From NCBI RefSeq assembly GCF_000169435.1, contig NZ_AAYB01000002.1, forward strand, positions 682,001 to 746,000: a stretch of DNA of 64,000 bases, given 5' to 3'. Positions 33,171 to 42,276 of this stretch are shown here, one piece after another. The first letter of the stretch is position 1, and each line of letters opens with the position of its first letter. Made by a program: the position numbers and the translations under genes. Under the pieces are notes generated by a model. The model was not told the origin of the DNA and ran no database searches. It worked only from the letters and a program-made list of their open reading frames with translations. This stretch comes from Roseobacter sp. CCS2 (GTDB lineage: Bacteria; Pseudomonadota; Alphaproteobacteria; Rhodobacterales; Rhodobacteraceae).

Positions 33171-33341
33171 ATGAATATGCAACGATTTGATCCATTTGCG
33201 CCGCATATGTCTGAAGAAGCCTTCGAAGAGTATTTGCGTGTCTGTCATGAGATTTATCTGGAGATGCTGCAAAGCGGCGTTTGGCCATGGCCCGACGATT
33301 CGCCAAATTCCGAGGATTTGTTAGAGTCGGAAGATACCTAG
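33171..33341 (+). CDS. Small protein preceding the recombinase
   Basis: 56 residues from ATG 33171 (QRFDPFAPHMSEEAFEEYL) to TAG 33341, strongly acidic, with FEEYLRVCHEIYLEMLQSG predicted helical and a WPWPDD motif. The recombinase ATG lies three bases after its stop, which implies translational coupling. Short acidic frames of this kind precede serine recombinases in other roseobacters. It may be a recombination accessory factor or simply a leader (inference). Confidence 0.65.
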   Translation: MNMQRFDPFAPHMSEEAFEEYLRVCHEIYLEMLQSGVWPWPDDSPNSEDLLESEDT

Positions 33342-33344
33342 CCT

Positions 33345-34469
33345 ATGACAACTAAGACTTGTTTCGCATACACGAGAGTATCAACCGTCAAACAAGGTGA
33401 TGGTGTTTCTTTGGAAGCGCAGCGCGAAGCAATTACGATATTCGCGCAACGTAATAACCTCACCGTCATTGAATGGTTTGAAGAAAAAGAAACCGCCGCT
33501 AAGCGCGGCCGCCCGGTTTTTGATGCGGTAGTGCAGTCCTTGCAGGCAGGGAATGCGGTCGGGCTGATTGCTCATAAGATTGATCGTTCTGCGCGTAACT
33601 TTTCGGATTGGGCGCGTATCGGTGAGCTTGTTGACAGCGGCATTGACGTTCACTTCGCTCACGAAAGTCTTGATCTGCGATCTCGTGGTGGACGGTTGAC
33701 CGCTGACATTCAGGCGGTGATAGCAGCAGACTATGTTCGAAACCTGCGTGAGGAAACACTCAAAGGAATAGAGGGACGTTTGAAGCAGGGGTTGTTTCCG
33801 TTTGGCGCACCTATCGGCTACCTCAACACTGGGCCAGGTCAACCAAAGAAGCACGATCCGATGCGTGCACCATTTGTTCGGCAAGCCTTTGAACTATACG
33901 CCAGCCAGCAATTCTCATTGCGAGGCCTCGTCAGTGAGCTTGAAAGACGCGGTCTGCGCAACCGTCATGGGAAACCCGTCACAAAATATGGTGTAGAAAA
34001 CATACTTAGTAACCGTTTTTATTATGGCACCATTTATCTGAAACGCACCAACCGCATGTATAGTGGGATACATGAACCAATTATCACGAAAGCGCTTTTT
34101 GATCGTGTTCAGGCCCTGAAGAAAGATCGGCACCACAAAAAGCACGTCGTCCACAACCATCGATATCGACGTCTTATCAGTTGCGGCCTGTGTCACCGGC
34201 GCTTGTATGGTGAAGTACAAAAAGGGCATGTCTATATCCATGAGTTTATTTATCTCCTTTATTATATAGTGACTGCTAGTACCATTTGGTCAAACAAATA
34301 CAATGAAACACGGTCGAGCACTTACCAGATAACCACGAAGATCATGCATAGAGAAACCATCACATTGGACTGCCGGATAGTCCAAGACTGCGTAGACTCG
34401 CTGGATACATCGAAACAGATACCGTACATCTGCAAGATGATATCTAGTGGTTTCGTCCAACAGAACTAG
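33345..34469 (+). CDS. Large serine recombinase with a replaced C-terminus
   Basis: The resolvase domain is complete: AYTRVSTVKQGDGVSLEAQ (catalytic Ser13), then LIAHKIDRSARNFSDW and the recombinase domain GAPIGYLN...RGLVSELERRGLRNRHGKPVT. The zinc ribbon begins (ISCGLCHRRLYGEV) but after KGHVY the sequence changes to an unrelated hydrophobic, serine-rich tail, and the second CxxC and coiled coil are missing. The break near 34235 marks a junction with foreign AT-rich DNA. It could still bind and cut, but regulated integration is unlikely. Best seen as a truncated gene. Confidence 0.85.
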   Translation: MTTKTCFAYTRVSTVKQGDGVSLEAQREAITIFAQRNNLTVIEWFEEKETAAKRGRPVFDAVVQSLQAGNAVGLIAHKIDRSARNFSDWARIGELVDSGIDVHFAHESLDLRSRGGRLTADIQAVIAADYVRNLREETLKGIEGRLKQGLFPFGAPIGYLNTGPGQPKKHDPMRAPFVRQAFELYASQQFSLRGLVSELERRGLRNRHGKPVTKYGVENILSNRFYYGTIYLKRTNRMYSGIHEPIITKALFDRVQALKKDRHHKKHVVHNHRYRRLISCGLCHRRLYGEVQKGHVYIHEFIYLLYYIVTASTIWSNKYNETRSSTYQITTKIMHRETITLDCRIVQDCVDSLDTSKQIPYICKMISSGFVQQN

Positions 34470-35131
34470 CTTGGCGCCTTAGCGACAGGCTTCTTGGTGA
34501 GTAGAAAAACTATCCAAATGACCAAAAACAGGTACACCAACAGGAAGCCTAAGAAACCCTCCGAAAAAATATTCCCAAACAGCAGTACAAAGAAAGTCCA
34601 GAAAATATTCCAAGTGCATGTCCAAACGATGGAGATAGTAGCAAAACGTTTGAACTTCACATTAGCTTCGATCATTGCAAGGCAGGCCATGGAGGCTAAG
34701 TGCGGATGCCAAAAGCTGGTCAAACCAAGTAAGATTGGGCCTTTATAGTTCATCTTTTCGACACGTTGGTGAGGCTGATTAAGTGCTTGAGAACGTTTGA
34801 TAAATCTCATTCCGACTGCAAAGAGTAGGAATTGCCCAGCCACCGCTCCAAGTGAGACCACGCCCCATACAGCAAAGACCTTAAGTGGATCACCCGATGT
34901 TCCAGCCATGGCTGCAAGGATTGTGATGGAACCGGGGAAATAAACATTTAAAATGGGAATATTTTCGATGAATGAAACGAGTAGCACAAACGCAAGGCCG
35001 GATCCTGCTAGCCATTCTGAAAGCGATGCAAAAAGTATCGTTTTGGAAGGAAGCAGACCCAAAAACGTGAGTGCGTCCAGGCTCAGCAATATAGTTAGTA
35101 GTGCCAGCGGGGTTTTGATTATAGAGAACAT
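34466..35131 (-). CDS. DedA/VTT-like membrane protein
   Basis: About 221 residues from ATG 35131, which overlaps the stop of the upstream gene (TAATG), so strictly coupled. Six hydrophobic segments are visible. The stretch FIENIPILNVYFPGSITILA, then GAVAGQFLLFAVGMRFI, resembles the DedA/SNARE-associated core with its re-entrant loop glycine and proline. DedA proteins recycle undecaprenyl phosphate across the inner membrane. The acidic residue after FIEN fits that family. The C-terminus is basic (KKPVAKAPS). The assignment is moderate. Confidence 0.65.
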   Translation of the reverse strand: MFSIIKTPLALLTILLSLDALTFLGLLPSKTILFASLSEWLAGSGLAFVLLVSFIENIPILNVYFPGSITILAAMAGTSGDPLKVFAVWGVVSLGAVAGQFLLFAVGMRFIKRSQALNQPHQRVEKMNYKGPILLGLTSFWHPHLASMACLAMIEANVKFKRFATISIVWTCTWNIFWTFFVLLFGNIFSEGFLGFLLVYLFLVIWIVFLLTKKPVAKAPS

Positions 35132-37494
35132 TATCCGAGAGCAGCTGCGCAAACGCCTAGCAGCATTGAGACTCGAGTAATCTTAAGCCCAAGTCCCGCT
35201 TGAGCGTTATATATCCATCGGGCTAGTACTAGGTTGGCAGCCGCAAGGCACAGAATTACTACAGAGAACGGATTGTCAAATGCAATTTGGCCGAGGACCA
35301 ATGTTGCGAACATACCTGTCCAACCAATTACTCTAGCACGCTCAGGTCCTAGGAGATGTGCCACGGTGAAAAGATCGAACGCTTTGTCACCTTCCGCGTC
35401 TTCAGCGTCTAAAACAACTTCTCTGAATACAACGAAAAGAAATACAATAATTAACGTCAAAGCACTTATAGCAATGCCAGTCGCCGCTCCCGCAAATAAG
35501 AACGGTGAAACACAAAGCGCTGCTGTATACGGCCCCTTGCAAAGAGGAAAAGAAGACGAGAACGGAGAATAAAGAATTAGCGCTGTCGCAATGACCAAAG
35601 TTGCGGATAGCGCCAAGAGGCCAAACTGCCAGGAAAGAAGAATTGCTATGCTCAAAGCGCCCGCCGCTAAGCACGTTGCGACATCGGTAGGCAGAGCTCC
35701 TGAGGTTATAGGTCGCAACTTTCCAGCAGTTTTGTCTTTTTCAAGATCGGATACGTCATTCACGACAAATCCAAACATTGTAAGAAGTGTCATGATAACA
35801 AAGATCGAAAAGAGTTCGATGTTGGATCCAATCGAGGCGGCAAATGCAGATGCTGTTGCGGCCGTTCCGGCGATCCAGCTTATACCTGGCCGACCGCTTG
35901 CAAGAAAAAGTGAAAAGTACTCCAACATAGGACCACTTGTGGAAGGCATTTTATCTGGGTGATTAGGATGATCTTTACTGCTGGTACGTTCTTCTCGAAG
36001 TCGAGACACACTACTCGGCGTTGCAAAAGTTCCCATTAGGGCTAGTAACGAGATGAAAGTTACAAAAAACCCAGAGTTTGCAAGCTGTTTGCCGAGTGAA
36101 GTAATCGACACCTCTGACGTGGCGAATGCTGGGAACATGACAACAACGACAAAGAGCAATAGTAGCAGGATCACTATGAGAGCGTTGACCGTTAGAAGCA
36201 AGAAAAGGCAATGTGGTCTGTATAGATAGTTTTTGGGTGACCACAGGTTCGCAAAGAAACCGTCCAGTGGAACGCCGATAGTGTCTTTTGCCAAACGAAG
36301 TAGACCAACCGCAAATGCCACTTGTGCGAGCAACGCTAGTATCACATCGGATATCTGCACCTCACTGCCAAACCAGTCGTTTACTGGCCCGCCCCAAACA
36401 ATTCCAGTTCCTACCGAAACAGGAAGTAATAAACCATAAGCAACGGCAAACCGTTCCCCAAACTTCGATTGTTTGCTACCTGTGGCCATATGCAGCCAAG
36501 AAACTACAAAGACAGCTACAATGAGCCCAGTGAGGATAAATCCAAAATCTCTGAAAGTTGAAATCATTACAAGTGTGAACGCTGGAAACACTGCTGCGGA
36601 CCAGTTTGCACCCAGAAGAAAGTATTCGGCGTCGGTAGTTTTATACTGCCAAAGCGTACCAGAAGCGATCTGACTGTATCGTTTGCTGACCTCTGCCACC
36701 CCGAGTGCAAAAGTTAGAGCAATCGAGATTGTCAGAAGCTTCGCCCATGTGGCATCTGCAATCACGGAAGCGGAAAATGAAACGAGCAATCCAATCGCAA
36801 CGAATGGCACATACAGCGCTACGCCTTGCCCTCTCCGACCTGCGAACCAATAAAGCAGCGCAAATGAGAGCGTACCTAATCCTAACATAATCAACGAGGT
36901 GTTCAGCTCAGCTTCATAGCCCAAACTGGCCGCTGCAAAAACACCCATCGAGAAGAGCGACATGCAAAACAAGACCGATGGCGCAAAAATCTGATACAGG
37001 AAGCTGAGGTGAACACTTTCGGATGCGTCCGTTTCAAGGTCGGGTGTTTCCCCTTCCAGGGAGGGCAAGACCCTCCCTCGGAAAAAGTAAAGTGCGGCTG
37101 GGAGAGCTAGGACGATATGCCACTTCATGGACTGCCAAAGCGGTCTGAGCGGTTCCAGCTCAAACCCGTTGGCAGTCTGAGTTCGACCCATCAAGTAGGT
37201 CGTTAGTCCGAAGAGGCAAACCCCCGAAAAGAAAGCAAATCCACGGAGTTGACCTGAGCCAACTCGCCTCGGTGCTGCAAACTGAAGCCATAAAATTAGA
37301 AATCCCAAGTTGAATGCAGTTGGAAATATCACCCTAGTGTCTAGCACTTTAAAAGCTTCAGTAAGTAGGTTGACTTTCTCGACGTTGATCTCGTCCAACG
37401 CGACTAGCAATCCAAGAGTCCAGATTATGACCCCAATGAATGCGAAAGCAAAACCTCGCTTGAGCGAATCAAACGTTCCCTGCCAGCCCTGCAA
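35131..37494 (-). CDS. UbiA-type prenyltransferase fused to a large polytopic membrane domain
   Basis: 787 residues. The C-terminal part (about 515-787) is a UbiA prenyltransferase with the first aspartate motif NDVSDLEKDKTAGKLRPITS (about 577) and the second DAEDAEGDK (about 698). The N-terminal 480 residues carry about twelve hydrophobic segments of no recognised family. TTG 37494 has AGGTGG just upstream. The LRPITSGALP pattern recalls decaprenyl-phosphate phosphoribose synthases. With the coupled DedA-like gene it suggests handling of polyprenyl-phosphate sugars (inference). The gene is AT-richer than the core and lies between a broken recombinase and tRNA-Phe. Confidence 0.75.
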   Translation of the reverse strand: MQGWQGTFDSLKRGFAFAFIGVIIWTLGLLVALDEINVEKVNLLTEAFKVLDTRVIFPTAFNLGFLILWLQFAAPRRVGSGQLRGFAFFSGVCLFGLTTYLMGRTQTANGFELEPLRPLWQSMKWHIVLALPAALYFFRGRVLPSLEGETPDLETDASESVHLSFLYQIFAPSVLFCMSLFSMGVFAAASLGYEAELNTSLIMLGLGTLSFALLYWFAGRRGQGVALYVPFVAIGLLVSFSASVIADATWAKLLTISIALTFALGVAEVSKRYSQIASGTLWQYKTTDAEYFLLGANWSAAVFPAFTLVMISTFRDFGFILTGLIVAVFVVSWLHMATGSKQSKFGERFAVAYGLLLPVSVGTGIVWGGPVNDWFGSEVQISDVILALLAQVAFAVGLLRLAKDTIGVPLDGFFANLWSPKNYLYRPHCLFLLLTVNALIVILLLLLFVVVVMFPAFATSEVSITSLGKQLANSGFFVTFISLLALMGTFATPSSVSRLREERTSSKDHPNHPDKMPSTSGPMLEYFSLFLASGRPGISWIAGTAATASAFAASIGSNIELFSIFVIMTLLTMFGFVVNDVSDLEKDKTAGKLRPITSGALPTDVATCLAAGALSIAILLSWQFGLLALSATLVIATALILYSPFSSSFPLCKGPYTAALCVSPFLFAGAATGIAISALTLIIVFLFVVFREVVLDAEDAEGDKAFDLFTVAHLLGPERARVIGWTGMFATLVLGQIAFDNPFSVVILCLAAANLVLARWIYNAQAGLGLKITRVSMLLGVCAAALG

Positions 37495-37790
37495 ATTTCC
37501 ACCTATTCTGCTCCCGCATTAAAACGTCCTCAATGGAGAATTGTTAAACGGCAAGTTCATTTCTTAAGGAAGCCTATCTTAGTACAGACTGGTCGCCAAG
37601 TCGCTACATTACAATAAACTACTTGTGCCACTAAAACCCAAAAAGGTCAGATATGCTCCGCTCGCGGTCAGACGATGATTTTTTTGCGGTTTCTCTACAA
37701 GTAACTAAAGCGCGAATACCAAGCACGTACCGGTTATTGAGCCTATTCAGAGCCTTATAATTCATCACATCAGCTAACTCTTTGATTTTA
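37495..37790. other. Intergenic spacer next to tRNA-Phe
   Basis: 296 AT-rich bases without a convincing gene, hairpin terminator or repeat. It probably holds the promoter for the UbiA-fusion transcript and the 3' flank of tRNA-Phe. No direct repeat of the tRNA 3' end is seen here that would mark an attachment site. Confidence 0.4.
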
Positions 37791-37865
37791 TGGTGCCCGG
37801 GGGCGGAATCGAACCACCGACACGAGGATTTTCAATCCACTGCTCTACCCCTGAGCTACCCGGGC
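37791..37865 (-). tRNA. tRNA-Phe (anticodon GAA)
   Basis: The minus strand reads a full cloverleaf of 75 bases. The acceptor stem is GCCCGGG paired with CCCGGGC, the D arm TAGCTCAGGGGTAGAGC, the anticodon loop TTGAAAA (GAA), and the T arm has GGTTCGATTCC. CCA is encoded at 37793-37791. It lies about 100 bases upstream... in genome order beside yacG on the same strand, and borders the accessory DNA on its left, a common site for island insertion. Confidence 0.96.
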
Positions 37866-37963
37866 ATCGGGAGCGGGGTGCAAAGAGCATCCCACCTTGG
37901 GTAGCGCGGTTTTAGACGCGAGGGATGGGGGTGTCCAGAGGGAACTTCTTGAAAAACCAAAGC

Positions 37964-38149
37964 TTAGTGTGGTTTCTGCGTATCGGCCTGTTGCAACTGG
38001 TTTTCCAGGTCTTCCGCGTCCTCAGGATCATCCGCCGGAATGGCATATCCACCGGTGAACCACTTGGCCAGATCAACATCGGCGCAACGCTTTGAGCAGA
38101 AAGGGCGAAACGCAGTTTCGGTTGGTTTATCACAAATCGGGCAGGCCAT
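37964..38149 (-). CDS. yacG: DNA gyrase inhibitor YacG (zinc protein)
   Basis: 61 residues with the four-cysteine zinc knuckle CPICDKP...FCSKRCADVDLAKW, the diagnostic YacG fold. It binds GyrB and restrains gyrase. An acidic C-terminal tail is typical. Its ATG overlaps the RNase stop at 38149, so it is coupled to that gene, in the order infA-maf-RNase-yacG-tRNA-Phe usual for Rhodobacteraceae. Confidence 0.93.
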   Translation of the reverse strand: MACPICDKPTETAFRPFCSKRCADVDLAKWFTGGYAIPADDPEDAEDLENQLQQADTQKPH

Positions 38150-39183
38150 CAGATGTCCTTCAAAAGGTGCTTAGGAAAAGGGGGGCGTTCGCGTTTGCGC
38201 TGCATCTCAAACAGGCCCATTGGGGTCCAGCCCACCAGCGATGTCTCAATTGGATCGGCCCTGAATGAGGCCCGCAGCGATTGTTCGACCTGCTTGCGGT
38301 GCGCCTTGGACATGGACACGAAATCAACCGTGATCTGACCGGCCAAGCCACGCAAGCGCAAGGCGCGGGGTAGGGCGCGCGCGGCAGCAAGATTGGCCTT
38401 TAACGCAGCAGCAGGCGAGGTGTCGTTGCCTGTATTCACATCAACGGCGACCAGCGCGCGTGTGGGTTCGACATACATATGCCCCTCACCCAGCGCGACA
38501 CGTGGCTGCGCCAGCGCATCAAGCTGATCCAGCACGCCCAAGCCCTCAAAAGCGCCCGCCTCGGTCACAACGTCTGCCGCCCCCGTCCATTCCCGCCAGG
38601 CAACAGCATGCGGTCCATCACCTTCGGTTAGCGCCTCTGGTGTCGTGCCTGCGGCGTCGTCTAATACCGCATCCGCCAACGACAGCATCGCAACAATATC
38701 CTCCGCGACCTCTGCCTTATCAGCGCCTTCACAAGAGGATCGCATGATCAACCCATGCGGGCTGTCAAACACCTCATGCGCGATGGCCAGCAAGCCATCC
38801 CGCACGTCTTCATCCGTGATCTGGCGCGAGATATTCAACCCCGGCTTGCCCGGTGTGACAATCGCATAGCGGCTTTTGAACAAAACGCGGTCCGTGACCG
38901 GGACAGCCTTGCCATCCTCAGCGATCCCAGTGACCTGCACCAAAAGCGGCTGACCGGGGCGTAGCCCTTTGCCCTGTCGCAGAAACGCTGTCTCACCCTC
39001 AGGCAGGCGCATCATCATCCCGCCTTGGCCTTTGATCGGGCGATCACAGATTGCCCGGAAAATTGCACCGGGGCGCTGGGCATCATCATGATCAATCAGG
39101 ATGTCATCCAGTTTGCCGTCAACCAGATACGCGGCTACCTCGACCTTGCCAATATGGTCCAGAACAATCGTGCGGCCCTTCAT
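38149..39183 (-). CDS. Short RNase E/G-family endoribonuclease
   Basis: 344 residues from ATG 39183, which overlaps the maf stop by four bases. The catalytic aspartates lie in [12 protein letters not shown] and [12 protein letters not shown], matching the RNase E motif pair. The N-terminus ([21 protein letters not shown]) is followed by an S1-like region. It is well short of E. coli RNase G (about 490) and much shorter than RNase E. It lacks the C-terminal zinc-link and scaffold parts, as usual for the copy beside maf in this family. It likely trims rRNA or mRNA; a full-length RNase E should be elsewhere. Confidence 0.88.
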   Translation of the reverse strand: MKGRTIVLDHIGKVEVAAYLVDGKLDDILIDHDDAQRPGAIFRAICDRPIKGQGGMMMRLPEGETAFLRQGKGLRPGQPLLVQVTGIAEDGKAVPVTDRVLFKSRYAIVTPGKPGLNISRQITDEDVRDGLLAIAHEVFDSPHGLIMRSSCEGADKAEVAEDIVAMLSLADAVLDDAAGTTPEALTEGDGPHAVAWREWTGAADVVTEAGAFEGLGVLDQLDALAQPRVALGEGHMYVEPTRALVAVDVNTGNDTSPAAALKANLAAARALPRALRLRGLAGQITVDFVSMSKAHRKQVEQSLRASFRADPIETSLVGWTPMGLFEMQRKRERPPFPKHLLKDI

Positions 39184-39785
39184 GATGCATCTCCGTAAAG
39201 GACAACGCCCGCTGCCGTCAGCAGGCCGGCCGTTTCGGTCAGGGGCAAGCCAACGATGCCTGTATATGATCCATTGATCCATGGGATGAAGGCACCCGCT
39301 GGCCCTTGGATGGCATAGCCACCCGCTTTGCCGCGCCAATCATCCGAGGCAAGATAGGTGTTTACCTCTGCGTCCGACAGTTGTTTGAAAGCGACCGTGC
39401 TTTGCACATCCTTGGTCCAGACCTGCGTGCCTCGTTTCACAGCCAAAGCGGTGATCACCTTATGGCGACGACCAGACAGGGCAAACAAAAACTGCGCGGC
39501 CTCAGCGGCATCCGCAGGCTTGCCCATAATCCGACGGCCAAGGGCTACGGTGGTGTCGGCACACAGAACAACCTCATCCTCTGCCGCGTCAACGGCCGCC
39601 ACCTTTTCCGCCGCAATCCGTTTGACGTAATCACGCGGCAATTCGCCTTTGCGCACGTCTTCATCAATATCAGGCGCGCGCACAGCACTTGGCGTCAGCC
39701 CAAGCTGCGCTAACAGTTCCAGCCGCCGGGGTGAGCCGGAGCCGAGAACAAGTTTCAATTCACGGTTCGGGGGCAGGGTGGTCAT
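39180..39785 (-). CDS. maf: Maf-family nucleotide pyrophosphatase
   Basis: 201 residues. [19 protein letters not shown] (about 12-30) is the Maf signature, then [40 protein letters not shown] with the catalytic acid, and [20 protein letters not shown]. Maf proteins hydrolyse non-canonical or modified nucleoside triphosphates. It begins 18 bases after infA ends and overlaps the RNase gene, giving a compact translation/RNA operon. Confidence 0.95.
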   Translation of the reverse strand: MTTLPPNRELKLVLGSGSPRRLELLAQLGLTPSAVRAPDIDEDVRKGELPRDYVKRIAAEKVAAVDAAEDEVVLCADTTVALGRRIMGKPADAAEAAQFLFALSGRRHKVITALAVKRGTQVWTKDVQSTVAFKQLSDAEVNTYLASDDWRGKAGGYAIQGPAGAFIPWINGSYTGIVGLPLTETAGLLTAAGVVLYGDAS

Positions 39786-39803
39786 GGCAGACCCTTGCCA
39801 CCC

Positions 39804-40022
39804 TTATTTGAAACGATAGTTAATCCGACCTTTGGTCAGATCATAAGGTGTCATTTCAACCTGCACCTTGTCGCCAGCCAGAACCCGGATGCGGTTCTTG
39901 CGCATCTTGCCTGCCGTATGCGCGATGATCTCATGGCCGTTTTCCAGCTCGACCCGAAACGTCGCGTTTGGCAGAAGTTCTTTCACGACACCTGGGAATT
40001 CGAGCAGTTCTTCCTTGGCCAT
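39804..40022 (-). CDS. infA: Translation initiation factor IF-1
   Basis: 72 residues, the standard length, starting [20 protein letters not shown]. The S1/OB-fold core has [20 protein letters not shown], and the end is [12 protein letters not shown]. It binds the ribosomal A site during initiation. A frame open up to 40214 is not needed; this start fits the family exactly. First gene of the infA-maf-RNase-yacG unit. Confidence 0.98.
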   Translation of the reverse strand: MAKEELLEFPGVVKELLPNATFRVELENGHEIIAHTAGKMRKNRIRVLAGDKVQVEMTPYDLTKGRINYRFK

Positions 40023-40339
40023 GTGATCTCCTATATTTGTGATCTGCTTGTTGCAGACGGCGCTTACATGCGCCTGAATGCGCGGATTTTCAAGGGTTAA
40101 TCCGTGTTCATGGGTGTTTTGCAGGTGAAAGACAGATGGCAGTCGCGGTTCCGATTGGGAAACAGCTGGAAACAGACAAAGCGGTCTAGCCGCGAATGGG
40201 TGCCATGAGCTCAACTTGCTTATTCGTTTGCTTACAGCGCAGGTCCGGTTTTTTCTTGCATTCCTAGTCAGATTTCACTGCATTCTTTCGCACACGCCTA
40301 AAGATACGCGATCACCTTTTCGTCCGCGCGCATTTATCA
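40023..40339. other. Intergenic region upstream of infA
   Basis: 317 bases between the end of the peptide ABC operon and infA, probably holding the infA promoter. No gene or strong hairpin is recognised. It marks the right-hand junction between the infA block and the inserted transporter operon, and the bases next to the ABC stop show no repeat or insertion-sequence end. Confidence 0.45.
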
Positions 40340-41302
40340 CTACTGTGCTAAATGGCAGGCGACCCGTGCGTTGTCTACTAGACGCAGTAGAGGCCGTTCT
40401 TGCCTGCAGATATCTTCGGCAATCGGGCAGCGTGGGTGAAATGCGCAGCCGCTTGGCGGGTTGATCGGATCTGGGATCTCACCTTCGGGCAATGCAGCTT
40501 CGCGACCAAAGCCATCCATCAGCGGGGCCGCCTCTAGCAGCATTTTCGTGTAGGGGTGTTTTGTATTGTTAAACAGCTCATCCGGTGTCGCCTCTTCAAC
40601 CAGTCGGCCCAGATAAAGCACGCCGATGACGTCCGACATATGCTGTACAACCGTCAGATCGTGACTGATCAGCACATAGGTCAGGCCAAAATTATCTTTC
40701 AGGTCGCTCATCAGGTTAAGCACCTGCGCCTGTACCGACACATCCAGCGCCGATGTCGGCTCATCGCACACGATCAGTTTTGGCTCGGATGACAACGCGC
40801 GCGCAATGCAAATGCGCTGCCTTTGTCCGCCGGAAAATTCATGCGGAAACTTGCCCGCGTCCGCCGCCGATAGCCCCACTTGTTCCAACAGTTTTTCAGC
40901 CAACCCGGTTGCATCACCCCCACGCGCCACGACCGGCTCGACGACAATATCGCGTACCCGCCAGCGCGGGTTAAGCGACGCAAACGGATCTTGAAAGATC
41001 ATCTGAATGTCAGAACGCACGGCGTCTACTTTACCCGCATTCGTTTCTGCGGCCAGGTTTACGCCGCCGATTTCGACCGTGCCGTCAGATGGTGTAAGCA
41101 AGCCCACCAACATACGGCCAATGGTGGATTTGCCAGACCCGCTTTCGCCAACCAGACCATAGGTGCTGCGTTCCGCCACCTCAAAATCAACGTCTGATAC
41201 GGCGGTCAGCAACGCTTTGCCGCGCCGTTCAATCACCCGGTTCAGCCAAGGTTTTGACACGTCAAACACGCGTGTCAGGTTCTTTACGGAAATCAGCGCC
41301 AT
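40340..41302 (-). CDS. Peptide ABC transporter ATP-binding protein (OppF/DppF type)
   Basis: 320 residues from ATG 41302 (MALISVKNLTRVFDV), overlapping the OppD-like stop by one base (TAATG). Walker A is GLVGESGSGKST, the signature FSGGQRQRICIARAL, Walker B LIVCDEPTSALDVSVQAQ. The C-terminal oligopeptide-type extension has cysteines in CAFHPRCPIAEDICRQE, which bind Fe-S in some relatives. One of two ATPases powering the importer; last gene of the operon. Confidence 0.94.
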   Translation of the reverse strand: MALISVKNLTRVFDVSKPWLNRVIERRGKALLTAVSDVDFEVAERSTYGLVGESGSGKSTIGRMLVGLLTPSDGTVEIGGVNLAAETNAGKVDAVRSDIQMIFQDPFASLNPRWRVRDIVVEPVVARGGDATGLAEKLLEQVGLSAADAGKFPHEFSGGQRQRICIARALSSEPKLIVCDEPTSALDVSVQAQVLNLMSDLKDNFGLTYVLISHDLTVVQHMSDVIGVLYLGRLVEEATPDELFNNTKHPYTKMLLEAAPLMDGFGREAALPEGEIPDPINPPSGCAFHPRCPIAEDICRQERPLLRLVDNARVACHLAQ

Positions 41303-42276
41303 TACGATACTTTCTGGGCCATCAGCGGAAACCAGCATGCGGCGTGGTTTTGTGATATTTGCGGGGCTGGGGCCGCGCGGCATTTGCTTTCAGCGTATGT
41401 GCAGCGTGGGTGAAAAGGGCAACCATCAGGCACGTTGTCCAGTCGGGGCATCGCCCCTTCGATCTGGTGCAATCGCGCTTTGCCAGCCGAGGCCAATGGC
41501 GTCGATGCCATCAACCCCCCAGTGTAAGGGTGCTGTGGTTGGGTTAGCACATCACGGACCCGGCCCAGTTCAGCCAAACGCCCGGCATACATCACAGCGA
41601 CACGGTCAGCCGCTTCCGCGATCACGCCCATATCATGGGTGATCAGCATGACAGCGGTGCCCCGGTCACGGCAAAGCCGTTTGAGCAAGGCGATGATCTG
41701 CGCCTGTACAGAGACGTCCAAAGCCGTTGTCGGCTCATCCGCGATGATCAGCGATGGTTCGGCGCACAGCGCCAATGCGATGACCACACGCTGGCGCATT
41801 CCGCCGCTAAACTCATGGGGGTAGCTGTCAATCCGTTCGGCAGCGCCGGGAATACCAACCTCTTCCAATGCTGCAACTGCGCGCTTACCCGCCTCTGCCC
41901 GACTAATTGGCAGATGGGTCAGCATCGTTTCAGTCAGTTGATCCCCGATGGACAAAAGCGGGTTCAGCGATGTCAGCGGGTCCTGAAACACCATCCCGAT
42001 TTCCTTGCCGCGCAGACGGCGCATTGCTTCGCCCTTCAGCGCGTCAATGCGGGTGCCGTTCAGCCAGATTTCGCCCTGCGCAATATGCGCAGGTGGATTA
42101 AGCAGACCAATGACGGCATTGCCCGCCATGGATTTACCCGCGCCGCTTTCGCCGACAACGCCCAGAATTTCACCGGCGGATATGTCATAGCTGACACCGT
42201 CAACTGGCTTGACAACACCGCTGCGCGTGGGGATTTCGACAGACAGGTTCCGGATCGACAAAACGGCATCTGACAT
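41302..42276 (-). CDS. Peptide ABC transporter ATP-binding protein (OppD/DppD type)
   Basis: 324 residues. Walker A is GVVGESGAGKSM (about 37-48, Met replacing the usual Thr/Ser after the last Ser), the signature FSGGMRQRVVIALAL, Walker B LIIADEPTTALDVSVQAQ. The C-terminal cysteine cluster lies in CPFHPRCTYAESKC. Its ATG abuts the permease stop at 42276. It pairs with the OppF-like protein. Confidence 0.94.
   Translation of the reverse strand: MSDAVLSIRNLSVEIPTRSGVVKPVDGVSYDISAGEILGVVGESGAGKSMAGNAVIGLLNPPAHIAQGEIWLNGTRIDALKGEAMRRLRGKEIGMVFQDPLTSLNPLLSIGDQLTETMLTHLPISRAEAGKRAVAALEEVGIPGAAERIDSYPHEFSGGMRQRVVIALALCAEPSLIIADEPTTALDVSVQAQIIALLKRLCRDRGTAVMLITHDMGVIAEAADRVAVMYAGRLAELGRVRDVLTQPQHPYTGGLMASTPLASAGKARLHQIEGAMPRLDNVPDGCPFHPRCTYAESKCRAAPAPQISQNHAACWFPLMAQKVS

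Noticed and set aside
28361-34469. Prophage
   Set aside because: No capsid, terminase, tail or lysis genes; the content is plasmid- or island-like.
37791-37865. tRNA-Phe as a duplicated attachment site
   Set aside because: No second copy of the tRNA 3' end was seen in the accessory DNA, so an att pair cannot be claimed.
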